Shown piece by piece: positions 23,672-35,081 of a stretch of 64,000 nt of DNA (its first letter is position 1; every line of letters begins with the position of its first letter). Source of the DNA: Isoetes taiwanensis (Eukaryota > Streptophyta > Lycopodiopsida > Isoetales > Isoetaceae); contig JAJEKV010000008.1 in assembly GCA_021234155.1 (NCBI GenBank), positions 9,722,305-9,786,304 on the forward strand, in the 5' to 3' direction. The position numbers and the translations under genes were made by a program. The notes beneath the pieces were generated by a model. That model was not told the origin of the DNA. It searched no databases and worked only from the letters and a program-made list of their open reading frames with translations.

Positions 23672-24167
23672 TATGTATAGTAAATGAATTAGTTGACATG
23701 TCTCATATGTACATATATATTGTCATTGTCTTGTTTATATAATGCCATTATTTTGATAAAAAATAGTTATAAAATTGACACATCATTGTAAATAACTAGC
23801 ACGAAAGTGTATTATAAAAGTGTCACAATTGTCTTATAAAGATGTCAATTTATAGAGATGTCAAAATGCACCAATTTGAAATTATTATTGATGCTAATGT
23901 GATGTAATATAAGGTACAATTATACAATAATTTGGACATAAGCTTGACTCAAATGCGACGTAAACTTGCCACTACTATTAAGGTTGCGTCATGCTTGCGT
24001 CATGTTGGCATGACGCAATAAATGACACAACAAGTGACGCTCGTGTGACATCAAACCACGACACCTATAGCGTCATGTTTTTGTCAATTTGTAGGTGTTA
24101 AAAAGTCATTTAGCGTCAGTTTTTTGGACGCTATACTTGACAAAAAACACCATGTCCTGTTGTAGTG
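23672..24167. repeat. Right subterminal region and terminus of the CACTA element
   Basis: TGTCA/TGACA and GACGC/GCGTCA motifs recur densely (for example tgacacatcattg, agtgtcacaattgtc, gatgtcaattt, atgacacaacaagtgacgc, gcgtcatgtttttgtcaat). The element ends in ...catgtcctgttgtagtg at 24167, followed by the target duplication CCA. No gene. Confidence 0.8.
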
Positions 24168-24170
24168 CCA

Positions 24171-25190
24171 GGGGCAGGTAGTGGAGGTGGCTCAGTCTTA
24201 TAAGTATTTGGGCATTGAGTTTTCTACTACCACACACTGGATGCATCCATCAGGTTACGGGTCACTGCAAACAACAGTCACAAGGCAGAGCTGTATGCAT
24301 GGGGTCACCAGGCACACTTGTTCAGGGCCTTGGTTGAACCGGTCCTCCTCTATGGGGCAGAAGTGTGGGGCCAGTGATATCCCTCACCACTTGGAACGAT
24401 CTAGAGCAGGTACAGAAGGCCTTCTTGGCCCGGGCACTGGGAGTGAAGTCCACGGTCCCATATCGGATCTTGCTCCGGAGAGACAAGCTTCCTTCCATTC
24501 TGAGGGGTCATACTGGAACGTCACATTATTTACTTCCGGAAGGTGGTGGCTATGGATGAAGCCCTACTGCCCAACCTTGCTTTGGCGATGGCGATGGGCC
24601 CTTGGCGACTCAAAGCTTCTTTGGAAAGACAAGCAAGCCTAGTGGTTCTCGCTATGGAATGTCTGCGAGCACCGCGGATGTGGACCCGGTGCATACACCG
24701 GAAGGAACGCTACCGCCTTGAAGCGATTTGGATGCTTGCTTCATGGCCAAGCTTTGGGATCTGAGGGGCCCCGTCACATGTCAAGGTGGCAAATTATCGA
24801 CGGCGGGTTAATCCCATGCTCACGGGGGCCCACACCACTACACTGCGCACCCATGTACCCATGAAAAAGCGCGGGGGTGATTGCTTCTATTCGCCGCAGT
24901 GCACACCACCTCCGCATTGAGACGGGGAGATGGATTCGGGAGCAGCGTGAGGGCAGAGTCCGCCGCTCGATCTTTGTCAGCGGCCCATTGAGGATGAAAG
25001 TCACGCCCTCCGGGCTGTCCGATACCGGCATATCCGGGGCTCGGTATGCTCGGTTAGTTGTGCCCCATCGGGGCCTTGCATGAGCTACTTGAGCACGGCC
25101 TCTGGGCTTGTTGGGATCGTACCTCGGGGGAGGTAATGGATACGCTGGACTTCGGTTATGCCCCCACATCCGACATTAACCTCACCATTT
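24171..25190 (+). pseudogene. LINE ORF2 post-RT region, resumed after the CACTA element
   Basis: Starts GQVVEVAQSYKYLGIEF, the S-Y-K-Y-L-G motif found just after the reverse transcriptase in LINE ORF2 proteins. It continues in frame with LPSFTY at the left of the insertion once one CCA is removed. Next come WNDLEQVQKAFLARALGVKS and TVPYRILLRRDKLPSI (24391-24500), a conserved L-E-x-x-Q-x-x-F-L-x-x-x-L-G-V region. After about 24600 the sequence is too broken to follow a C-terminal zinc knuckle. Several stops. Confidence 0.8.
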
Positions 25191-25345
25191 TGTACTTGTG
25201 ATTATGTATATAACCCTTATTGCTACTAAGGTTTTTCCCAAAAAACCTTGGGGGGGTTTTTAATTACGGTAGTAATCGCTTCTGCTCTCTCTTTGTACTT
25301 GGGTCCCATAGGCGAGTTGGTCTCCGTGGGCGATAAAATCATATT

Positions 25346-26366
25346 CTATTCTATTATTACAATTCTAGTACAAAACCTAATTCAATGTCATAATATGGAC
25401 ATAATTCATTATCCAAGCTACTGAAAAAATCATTATTGCGGCTAGTCATACTCATGTTGTATGGCATCTCTACTCTACTGACCCCTCAATGCAAGATATA
25501 TGAGGTTGTTCACACAGTCAAGAACTTCACTGGGGTGCGAAGAAGAAATATGATCGAGGTTGTTTGGGCAAAATGCATTAATCCTAAGGTAGCTAGTGAC
25601 CTTGGAACTTGGAATCTTAGATTTTCAAAACATGGCCAAGGTTGCTTGGGCAAAATGCATTAAACCTAGGGTAGTTGGTGACCTTGGAGTGTTAGATTTT
25701 CACCTCCAAAGTAAGATGATAATCTCGGGTCAAGATAGTCTTACTCCGGATTTGTGGATCCATGCCAGAAAAATATCCCCGCTCGAGGATCCCTTGCCTG
25801 TTCCCCATGGAGGCCATTTTCTCCCTCCCTAAACTCATTTGCTCTGTCTATTTGCTCCATTTTCTCGTTTTCTACGTCTACTTGCTCATTTGAGTTGTTT
25901 GCAAAAATTAGACATGGGGTTTGGTTTGGTTTGGTTCCACATATGCCCCTCAAGTTTGCAATTATTCCAAAAATATCCCCAGAAACATGGTATTTGGCTT
26001 AAATCCTGGGGATTCACCCTTGATTGGCGTATAATCCATGAGAGTCAACAGAAAGTAGTTTTTGGGACCATTACTGTATGTATACTTAGTAGTCGGCGTG
26101 TTTTTAAGCACTGATCTAGTGCAAACTTTATACACAGAGGGGTCAAACTTCCTTTCAAAGATGTGTATATAAGAGGTGTTTTCTCTACCTTTCGAATGCA
26201 AACGCCATACCCCCTTTATGTATAAGTGCACCTTCCGAGGCTTAAATAGGGATAAAATATTCATGATCGATCAAATATAAAAGTGTTCTTCATGAAACTT
26301 ACATATGAGAGTGAGATCTATCTAGCAAGCCATTTCGCTGATTAGAGTTTACCTTCTATTATAGTT
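25346..26366 (+). other. Unassigned stretch with a duplicated RT-zinc-binding-like fragment
   Basis: The sequence ggttg-ttgggcaaaatgcatta appears at about 25558 and 25640, each followed by a similar ~50 bp (gtag.tagtgaccttgga, gtagttggtgaccttggag). Translation gives VAWAKCIKPRVVGDLGVLDF. This resembles the region before the zinc-binding domain of plant LINE reverse transcriptases (W-x-K-x-C-x-P-x-x-x-G-G-L-G). It is too short to be certain. The rest of the stretch is unassigned. Confidence 0.35.
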
Positions 26367-27536
26367 GAATATGTAGCAAAATAACAGGGGGAGTTCCAGG
26401 GGGATCTGATATGGATGTAAAAAAAAAAAAAAAACAATTCCTAAAACCATAGACCATATAGCCCTAAAACAATTGAGTAGGTTGTTATAAAAAAAAAACA
26501 TCGATTCAAGATAAAAAATAATCACATTAGCTTACTGAATATATTGGTTAAAATAGTCTTATTAGGACATTGAGTTATTTTGATAGAGGTTCGAGCCCCC
26601 GTATTTCATATTCTAAAATCTTAGGCAAAGTCGTATAGAGGTTCGATATTCCCTCAAAAGCTTAGACGAAATCGTATTTCATATTCCAAAATCATAGGCG
26701 CCTCTAATCATAAATGACTATAAGCAAAAAGAGAGTGTGCCCAGAGGCCCCAACATACGATCTGGGTCGTAGAATCGACGAATTCGACAACTATGGTAGT
26801 CCAGGGTGCACCTCATTTAGAATATGTAGCAAAATAATAGGGGGTTCTAGGGGGATCTGATATGGACATAGAATAAAACAATTCCTAAAGCCATGGGTTG
26901 TTATAAAAAAAAAACATAGATTCAAGTTAGAAAATAATTACATTAGCTCACTGAATATATTGGTTAAAATAGTCTTATTAAGACATTGAGTTATTTTGAT
27001 AGAGGTTCGAGCCCCCTATTTCATATTTGAAAATCTTAGGCAAAGTCGTATACAGGTTCGATATTCCCTCAAAATCTTAGGCGAAATCATATTTCATATT
27101 CCAAAATTATAAGATTCGATATTCCCTCAAAACTTTAGGCGAAATCGTATTTCATATTCCAAAATTATAGGCGCCTCCAATCATAAATGACTATAAGCGA
27201 AACGAGAGGTGCCCAGAGACCCCAACGTACAATCTGGATCGTAGGATCGACGAATCCGACAACTGTGGTAATCCAGGGTGCACTTCGCTCAATCATAAAT
27301 GAATATAAGCGAAATGAGGGGTGCCCAGAGATCCCAACATACGATCTGGGTCATAGGATCGACGAATCCGACGACTGTGGTAGTCCAGGGTGCACCTCGC
27401 TGAGAAATATGTAGCAAAATAATAAGGGGTTCCAGGAGGATCTAATATGGATGTAAAAAAAAACAATTTCTAAAACCATAAACCATATAGTTCTAAAACA
27501 ATAGTCCTAAAACAATTGAGTGGGTTGTTATAAAAA
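26367..27536. repeat. Tandem repeat, ~0.45-0.6 kb units, AT-rich
   Basis: Units begin with aatatgtagcaaaataa at 26368, 26821 and 27405. They contain aattgagt.ggttgttataaa, agaggttcgagccccc, ggcaaagtcgtata and, at the end, gatctgggtcgtag(g)atcgacgaat, followed by ccgac and agtccagggtgcacctc. The second unit has an extra ~110-bp internal duplication (27179-27290 and 27291-27402). The third unit is cut at 27536 by the end of Helitron 3. No coding potential. Confidence 0.85.
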
Positions 27537-30400
27537 CAAGGTGCTGCGCACGGAGGGTTGCCCTCCGTGACCCGAGAGTGACAACTCGAATTAAGGCATT
27601 AGATAGTATAGTTTTTGCAAGGAATCGACAACTTTGGTTGATACTCACATGCTTAATCCACATGAAAACTGTTCAGAATACAGAGAAATTCCATGCATGA
27701 TTGTAATCAACCTCTTAGGTAAATCTACACTATAATGCTTATTATTTGAAAGCATATATAGGAAAAATGTGCCTTTTATTCAATCAACTTAAATCTTGAC
27801 ATGTTTTGATTAGGATTGATTTTCCTCATTGTCAAGATCTGTCAAGATCTCTAGATCTCTAGGATCACTGGCTAATTTTTCTAGCATTGCTTTCTAATTG
27901 ACAGTGCACTTTTCAGTGGCCTGCATTTGGCTCTTCTCAATGATGTTCTACTTGCTCTTTTTTGGTTAAGTTATATCATTGTGCATCTCATCTCAGTATT
28001 ATAACTTTATTTGAATAGTGAGAGGTTCTCCCAACATTTCAATATTAAAACTCGTGTAAAAGTATGCTCTAGATACCTTAAAATCAACAAGCTCAATAAT
28101 AAAACTCTGATGTGCAGTTTTGACCAAAATATAGATGGTTTCATGTCTCTATAAATCACATCCTTATTGTGCAGATGCTACGAGAGAGTCTATAATCTTT
28201 ATACATGTTTAGATAAATAAATAAAAAGTCACCTTTTTAAATGGATTTCTTTGAAATCAATGCCCCAACCATTAAAATATTCCAACATTGCAACATAAGT
28301 TCTTTTGGCAACAAATCAATATTAGAACACTAGGTCTTGGTTCTATGCAATTCCAACTCATAGAACATGATATAGCCCTTGGGGCCAATGTCTAAAGGTT
28401 TCATGACTTCAGTATTGATATTGGCCTATTTTTTAAGAATAATTTCCTAAAAAAGATGCTAAACCTTAACCTTTCACGTATCCACTTTGCCCTAGAGAGA
28501 CTTCTACACTAAAAGAATCGCAATGTATTTCTATAATTTTTTTCTTTATTGTCTATGCCCTTGCTTTATTCCATTGTTTACGTCTATATGGCCCCTTCTC
28601 TATTGAGGTTCATGCCCTTGAGTACTTGGATGATCTTGCTTTCTATTGAGGTTCATGCCCTTGAGTGTTAGTGGACATTAAAATTTCTAAGCATTCATAA
28701 TAGGACGAAGACATTAAAAATGGCACAACAGATGCAGTGTCTGGTCCTCTAAAGACCATAGCGTTATACACAAGGCATGATGGTATAGCGAGAGCCCTCA
28801 TAGTGATGTTATTAATGCTGTGCAAAAGTCTTAGTAGCACGTTAGCAAAACTACACTTGAAATATGGCGCTACTACTACTAGGTAATGGAAAGTGAAACT
28901 TTATCTTCGTCTATTCTTTCCAAATTCTCTTTGCCTGCCAGAGCAGTGACAATGGCCCCAGATGCACTTAAAAACTGATGCTTTCATGTGGGCGTTCTTT
29001 GTATCTGGATCCGTTCTCTATATCTGGACCATGTGTATCTGTAACTACACATGATGTACGGCCATGGCTGGGGGTTTCAAGTGTCTGCTTGTTCCCGCCA
29101 TCTATTTCAGCTGTTTCTTCTTCCATGGAGACCACAAACTAGTCTGCATGCCTGTTCAGAATATGAAGAGCAGAGGGAGCTAATGTGGCACATAGTCATG
29201 AACTTTTGGAACATACATAGGCACCTCGAATGGATAGTGTGTTTAATCTATGATTATGCTGAGCATGACATGTTTAGTCAAAAAAGATGTAGAGCATGAC
29301 ACTGCTGATCCGATGTCCATGTAGGAATGATTGTTAGAAATGATTCTCAGTGATTATGAAAAAGAATGTGCTTAGAGATAAGGTTTTAGGAAGTGTCTCA
29401 TAGTTGAAGCAATCGTTACCCATCTTACTGATTGTGAAGAACCAATTTTCAACTGGTTCAAATCACTTTAGGCTTTTGCTTTTCAATGTCTCTCAAGATG
29501 TCAAGTGTTTTCGAAGACCTTGGGAGGAAGGAGGAAGAGGGAGTCAAGTCGCATCATCAGGTACAACAAAAGTGGGATGCATTGTTGTCCAAGCATGAAC
29601 CACTTCACAAAGATAGAAAAACAACCTTTTGGTCCATTTTATTGTGAGATCACAGCTTGGGAGTCTGCCCAATTTAAACCAAATAAAATCTGAGTTCCTC
29701 GTCCCTTTCCACAACTTGAAAACTACTTGCTGAATCTAATTGAGATAGGACTACTATCCTTCTGGATTTTCTAAAGATGCAATAATTTGGTCACATGCTC
29801 GTAGCCTGTGAGACCACAATCAGCACCCAATGTAGACTATCAATGCAAAAGACAGGTTGGAATAATAATCAATGAAATACAACGAGATTGCAATGTATTC
29901 CCAACTCTTGGGTACAATCTTTTGCGCTATTCCATAGCAGAGCATGCATCACATGTAGTATTAACCGTGATACTGTTTTCCAGACAAGCATACAATTCAT
30001 GGAGAAACATTACTTACCCTTCAGCAGTACAAAGTCCTAATGCAAGAATGTCCTCTAGCGTAGTTGGTAACACAGATGTTAAAATTGATGCAGTTATACC
30101 TGCAGCTCCCAGGCTCCCAAATATCCCCATAATCTGGACAGACAAAAACAGAGAATCATGTCCATAAGAGACAGTTTAGCTTATAATATGGTCATGACAA
30201 AATATATGCAAAGCTCAACACCACTTGTCCATCTGATGTTCCAATTCAAATCAAACTACCTCTTCATCTGCAGAAAGGATCTGTGCGACAAGTGGATTGG
30301 ATTCCCCTGTTTTTGCTAATTGCTGCAGGCAATCGATAGTCTACCAATACTCCCAATAACATAAAAAATCCTCCCAATAACATAAAAAAAATTTAAAAGC
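27537..30400 (-). mobile_element. Helitron 3, minus strand; 3' end certain, 5' end not found
   Basis: On the minus strand, a hairpin CACGGAGGG / CCCTCCGTG (27549-27569, loop of 3) is followed 8 bases later by CTTG at 27537 and then host T. Hairpin, spacing and CTTG match the other two Helitron ends in this window. The host on the left is the third unit of the tandem repeat, interrupted after ggttgttataaaaa where unit one continues aaaaacatcgattcaag. The right (5') end is not identifiable by eye, so 30400 is a guess that includes the FZL-like exons, which lie on the same strand. Most of 27570-30000 has no recognised gene. Confidence 0.6.
30018..30340 (-). pseudogene. Two exons resembling FZL (chloroplast FZO/dynamin-like), captured fragment
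   Basis: Minus-strand exon 30340-30260 encodes TIDCLQQLAKTGESNPLVAQ and ILSADEE, with acceptor attggtag and donor gtagtt. Exon 30133-30018 encodes IMGIFGSLGAAGITAS and ILTSVLPTTLEDILALGLCT, with acceptor gtctgtccag and donor gtaagt. The hydrophobic G-A-A-G-x-x-A-S-x-L-T-S-V-L-P-T-T-L-E-D stretch resembles the membrane-associated C-terminal part of FZL, a thylakoid-remodelling GTPase. I recall this from memory and cannot check it. Exons before and after are missing, so this is a gene fragment. Both exons are free of stops. Confidence 0.5.
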
Positions 30401-30439
30401 CTTTCCTTAAGATTTGTTGAAAATACCAAGGCCCGAGCA

Positions 30440-30665
30440 TGCAATGTGAGCCGTAGGATCTTGGACCAAGGATTATGATCAATCTGGACCGTAGGATCAT
30501 GTAGAATATATCTAAAGCAACGTGAGCCGTAGGATCTCGGACCGACGGTCAGGATCAGATCAACCTGGACCGTAGGATCGCTTACATATAATCGGTCACA
30601 AACTCCCAAGCCATCTGGGCCGTAGGATACGTCCCAAAGCCACGTGAGCCGTCGGATCTCGGATC
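30440..30665. repeat. Short repeats of GRRCCGTAGGATC
   Basis: gccgtaggatc or gaccgtaggatc recurs six times at about 30450, 30488, 30530, 30570, 30620 and 30650, mostly 38-50 bp apart. Two types alternate (gtgagccgtaggatctcgga and ctggaccgtaggatc). A related phrase (tcgtaggatcgacgaat) occurs in the tandem repeat at 26.7-27.4 kb, and ccgttggatcctccg in the satellite. No coding potential. Confidence 0.6.
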
Positions 30666-31558
30666 AAGGGCCGGATTCAGGAGGACAAACATAAGAACAT
30701 ATATATGTTATGATATCGTATAAATACCTGGAACGTCACACCAGGATATCAGCAAAATCACCCAGGTACCATTATACAAGTGTCCATTTTTTGTTGCTTT
30801 CAAATGCATGTTATAAAACTGGATAGAAGGGTTCCAGAACTAGCTGATCATGGCAGTGGATGGAAAGGCTAATTTTATATTGAACATAATACTGGCTAAA
30901 GCTATTGCTGTCATTTGTGCTCAGTGGCACATAATATAACTCGTAGGTATTATTATCTTGTTTCTACTCAGTTAATAGATACTAATTTTATTCGCCATGG
31001 GTTTTTATCTTAGGATAGCGGAAGTTGAATGGTTTAGAAAACCTATTGGTAGAAATTCGTCTCCTATTTCAACATTGCTTGTCTGGGTCCCCTCAATTAT
31101 CTAGTTCCTACTCTTGTCATATGTGAGTTGCACAAGTTTGCCCTCAAGCTCAAGGAGAAACCTAGCACGTTAGTATGACCACACTGTGATTCCGTTCTTT
31201 AATGGCTTCAGTTCCTTAAAACTATAAAAAAACAAGTTGCTAACGTTTTATTAGAGAGTTGCAAAGCATTATCCACTTGTCCAGATTCGCATAACTTTTC
31301 AAGATTTACATTACTTTAAGTATTATACTGTAATTAAATGAGGAACACTATTCTGAAACATATTTTTACCCATGCACCTCCTCATATAATTTCCAAGCAT
31401 CTAAACTAAGATCATAGATTAGGGATAAGTTACAAGCTTAGGTGTAACTCCTCTTTTCTTTATTTCTTTCCCAACCTAGAGTGCTTCACTTACATGATTA
31501 TTTCTGAATAAGCCATAAAACAATTGTATGCATGTATCATTTTCAATCATAGATTGTA
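30666..31558. other. Unassigned non-coding DNA
   Basis: AT-rich stretch between Helitron 3 and the second transposase. No terminal repeat of a CACTA element was found here, although the left end of the second CACTA element might be expected in this area. Confidence 0.4.
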
Positions 31559-32640
31559 TCAGTTGATTGGCCTGATCAGTTCTTCCAATTTTACAACAGG
31601 AATATCTTCCAGATTAATTTCCTTTGATGAAACCCATCGAGAGAACTTGCCAAGTCTGTAAATGATTGTAAGTACGGATGGTGTAAGACATTTTTCAATA
31701 GCATAAGGAAGAAGATGTTGCACCCACACAAATGGAACATTAATTTGCAAGAAAAAAAAGGCAAATATGTAATGCTAGCAATAAATCTGTAAGAATTTGC
31801 GCCAATCATGTGCTTCATAACCCGTAAGTGTGCGTATTTTTTTACAACATTTTCCACTTGAATAAGATCTTGTTTTGTCAAAACCCATGGGCCCTGTCGA
31901 ATAAGAGGTGTTTTGCCTTCCTTTTCAATTGGTCATAACTCATGCATTATTTGTCGTTCCTTGAGGTCATATCTTGCTTTTAGTGTCTCACACTCCCATC
32001 AAATGCCTCCATAAAGAATGTGCAACTTTCTTGAAAATGTGCATACAAATGTACAACTTTTAGATTACACCAATAGTCTAGTCAATTATTGACAATCTCG
32101 TCATTTCAGGTGGAGGAGAGTTGGAGCTGTTATTGCTTCATTTCTCCAACCAATCTTTAGGAGTTGGTACTTTTGGTTGGTTTGTTGTGTCATTAACACG
32201 AAGAGAATGACCATCTGGCAAATGCTTTTGATGCCCATTGTAAATCATCTTTGATAAATGTTTTGAGCTATATGAGGACATTTGATCACCACATGTTAGA
32301 TAACCACAAGCACCTTTAGTTTGTAAACCTCTGTGACCCGTAGACAAGTATTAATACATTACTAAACTAAAGATAAATGCTAAAATTGATCTAAGTACTT
32401 GAGGTGACAGTAAACCCAGGATAATCATGGATTGTAAAACATAAGATCCCATGGAAGGTAAAAACATGAGGTGCCTTCACTATGTCATACATTTTGATTC
32501 CTTTCCACAATATCTCTAGCTCCTCAACAAGAGGCTCCATGTAAACATCCATATTCTTCACTTGATACTTCCCTATTATTAACAATTGAAAGATATATGG
32601 GAAAAATACATAAAAACATAGTGAAGAATATAACAAACAT
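31559..32640 (-). pseudogene. Second Tnp2/DUF4218 transposase (C-terminal part)
   Basis: Read right to left: GKYQVKNMDVYMEPLVEELE with ILWKG (from 32574, after an acceptor-like aataatag); FHGILCFTIHDYPGF at about 32430; GLQTKGACGYLTCG with YSSKHLSKM and HQKHLPDGHS at about 32330-32190; and a DUF4218-like end with YAHLRVMKHMIGANSYRF, LGKFSRWVSSKEINLEDIP and VKLEELI (31860-31565). It is a paralogue of the 11-12 kb transposase but not a recent duplicate; many residues differ. The cysteine pair of the CPSC motif is altered to YLTC. Its N-terminal exon is at 36436-36754 beyond Helitron 2. Confidence 0.85.
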
Positions 32641-32749
32641 CTTATAAAACTCAAACATCTATCTAACATATATAACTCTCCTATGAAAATTCCTTTGGAA
32701 TATTCTTTTAAGATGCTTATTTCTAAAGCCGCCACGTACCGTTCTGAGG

Positions 32750-33970
32750 AAAAAATAGCCCTTTAAAAAAATATGAGAAAAAGGAAAAAAAAAGGAACGG
32801 ATTTGGCTAGGCACCCTGTTCTTGCCATTCCGCCGGATTTGGTGAGTCGCATCCACAGTCCCCTGCTCTATTTTCAGGTGATGTCTTGCTGGCTATGGCG
32901 TCTTGCATTGCCATCGCCGGAGTTGTCAATTTTGGTGTTGTAGGGTTTTTCGGCCAGGGAGCTGTCTGTCACTCACTGGACTCCATAGACGGCTATGGCA
33001 TCGGATCCTATAGGAAGATATGGTGAAGGAACTTGAAGAGGTAAGCTTCTTCTTGCATTATAACAACCATTTATAGGCTGTTCGAGAGAGAATTATACTG
33101 GCTCTTTCTGATGGCGATGGTCGTTGCAACTAAGACAAGGTAAACTATTTATCATACAGGTTTGCAGCATCTGATGGAAGGAGCGAGTATGGCGGGCTAT
33201 GGCAGTATGTAGGAAAAAGGTACATGGATTCGCTAACTGATTGCAATCCAGCATGATCCGGTTCAAATCTGACTGATTTTTCCCCTCTAATCCTATGTTT
33301 TCTTCTAATATGCAGAAGAAAAAGAAATTATCTGCGGTATCTCGTGACATTTAAGTCCAGAAGAATCAAAGGTTGAAGCACGCAGACGGAATTGAAGAAA
33401 CAGGGGCATTTTTACGGGGCAAAAGATTGGGCACATGAAGTCCGGTAGGCACTATATATATATTTGAGAGCAAGGCTCTGTTTACAAGAATGATCAAGAC
33501 TCTGCCATTTTACAGCTGGGAGCATTATGTTATCATACAGGAAAATGCAGTTGCCAGGCTAAAACCTCACAGATTCTTCCACAGGTTATAACTTACCGGA
33601 TCTTTTTTTGCATCAATTTAACAAAATGTGTTGTTCTACATTAACCCCTCCAATAATTTCTAGCCTTACTACAGATCTTCTTCTTCCTTGCATATGCTGT
33701 AGTGGTGGCCCATAGAATAGAGTCGTCATATAGTACATGCAGCCCTTTAGAGATTACAAAATTTAATCTGCCTGAGAGAACAACATGTGAATTGAGCTTA
33801 TCTCTTTTTTGTAAAGATCACGCAACAGCTAGTGCTCTCATTTTTCTCATTTTAAGGGAAAGAATTCTAATCTTAGAGGCACAAAAGTTTTATATGGAAT
33901 CTCTTCAATAGATTACCTTCGAGTTGATGATCTAACTTAAGCAGGACCATGCTTGCCCAAGCACATCTGT
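32750..33970 (+). other. 5' half of Helitron 2, possible unidentified captured exons
   Basis: A GC-richer part at 32800-33030 could encode MASCIAIAGVVNFGVVGF, but I recognise no family. Splice-like sites occur near 32878 and 33041. A frame at 33702-33911 has no motif. It may be a third captured gene fragment. Confidence 0.35.
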
Positions 33971-33977
33971 AAGATAT

Positions 33978-34160
33978 AGATCTTCGTGTTTTCAGCCTTT
34001 CTGAGCTGAAAGTTGCAACAGAAAACTTCCACCACTCTAATAAAATAGGAGAAGGGGGTTTTGGCTCTGTATATAAAGGATGGCGTAAAATTAAAAGGTT
34101 CTGCAGGGGATGCGAAGATTCAAGTTGCAGTTAAGCAATTGAATGGGAAAGGGATGCAGG
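33978..34160 (+). pseudogene. Receptor-like cytoplasmic kinase fragment (N-lobe)
   Basis: The frame reads [34 protein letters not shown], then after a one-base frame change [20 protein letters not shown] and NGKGMQ, ending at a donor-like gtacaa. These are the start of the kinase domain (F-S-x-x-E-L-x-x-A-T-x-x-F), the glycine loop [11 protein letters not shown] and the VAVK lysine of plant class VII receptor-like cytoplasmic kinases (PBL/PCRK type). Catalytic loop and activation segment are absent. It is a captured, frame-broken exon fragment, not a working kinase. Confidence 0.85.
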
Positions 34161-34479
34161 TACAACGTATCACTTACTATCCATGTTTTAAAGCTTTCCC
34201 ATAAATATGATAAGTAGACAGATAAAAGATGCAGGTCCAGCACAATAAATCATTCGATGTGGTGTTCAATAAATTGTGGAGTTCAAAATACAGGAGAGTG
34301 CAGTGACTTCAAACGAAGAAACTTAAAAGCAAAGAACAGATATGATGTGCTGCTTATGTTAAAAACAGTTTTTGATTGAAGAAGAAGAAGACCAACGACA
34401 TCATTTCAAATGCAAGTGTAAATTTGTCTATGCTAAACTGGCTACTTGCAATAGAGCATTCTAATATTGCCTTATTCAG

Positions 34480-35081
34480 CTTGCTCTGCTCGTTATTTCC
34501 CTGGTAGTTGTACCTTGGATGCTGCTTCCCAAGCCTTTACTTCTTTGCAAGCACCACATTGAGGTATCATTCTCTCTTTGACATTAGAATAGTGTGAATT
34601 GGGTTGAGTACAATGATAGAACCATCTGAATGCAGTTGCGTCACTGATTGGTTTGTTTGCAGAAGTTGCAGGGACGCTCATATGAAAGAGTCAAGAATCT
34701 GGATGATATGTCTGGAGTAAACCATGACGATCATGAGGAGTTTTAATTTGGGGAGATTTTTATTCATCCACTGATTCATACAATTGAGTTTGTTCTGGGG
34801 GCAATCTCTAACACAACATCGTATCTTCGTCTATGGACATTGAAGTAAATATAAGTCCTTAATGTGTTCATTGGAGTTCCTTTTAATAACATCATTAATT
34901 ATGGAGTGATGTTGCAGTCTTGCTCATGCTGATTTGTTCCCTGTGCCACTTTTAAACTTTTGGATATTAATATGTGCATGTTTCAATTTTGCAGTTCTGG
35001 CAATATAATTGTCCTAGCCATTGCATTTATTATTTTCCTCTGTGCAACTATTTGGTGTGCTTCTTATCATGTTGTGTAATT
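34480..35081 (+). pseudogene. V-ATPase subunit a (VHA-a) fragment, three exons
   Basis: Exon 34480-34563 encodes LALLVISLVVVPWMLLPKP and LLLCKHHIE, between acceptor ttattcag and donor gtatca. Exon 34663-34844 encodes KLQGRSYERVKNLDDMS, GVNHDDHEEF, a stop in place of Glu (TAA for GAA), then [20 protein letters not shown] and [13 protein letters not shown] third exon-like part (34995-35081) gives SGNIIVLAIAFIIFLCATIW. These follow the order of the membrane half of vacuolar H+-ATPase subunit a, which carries protons past the c-ring, including the H-E-E-F and [10 protein letters not shown] motifs. The exon encoding SLAHSELS and the essential arginine is missing. Clearly a captured pseudogene. Confidence 0.88.

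Larger units (their letters stand above)
10219..24167 (-). mobile_element. CACTA (En/Spm-type) DNA transposon, 13.9 kb with an internal Helitron
   Basis: The left end reads CACTACAAGAGGATAGG and the reverse complement of the right end reads CACTACAACAGGACATGG, a CACTA-type terminal inverted repeat. Both sides carry the 3-bp target duplication CCA (10216-10218 and 24168-24170), the usual length for this superfamily. The subterminal regions (10219-10760 and 23680-24167) are crowded with TGTGTCA/TGACAC and GTCAAAA motifs in both orientations, as expected of transposase-binding sites. A degenerate Tnp2-type transposase lies on the minus strand near the left end. Removing the 8.57-kb Helitron leaves an element of about 5.4 kb. 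Confidence 0.93.
7561..25345 (+). mobile_element. L1-like LINE (ORF2 side), interrupted by a MITE and a CACTA/Helitron nest
   Basis: The LINE can be followed as endonuclease (7630-7980 and 8292-8450), reverse transcriptase (9380-10218) and a post-RT region (24171-25190), ending in an AT-rich tail at about 25345 (gataaaatcatattctattc). The gap 10219-24167 is a later CACTA insertion. Across it the coding frame closes if one CCA is removed: ACT TAC CA before the insertion and G GGG CAG GTA after it give T-Y-Q-G-Q-V. The element is old, with frameshifts and stops in every domain. Target-site duplications could not be identified. The inverted ORF1-like part and repeat dimers at 4.76-7.56 kb may be its 5' half. 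Confidence 0.75.
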
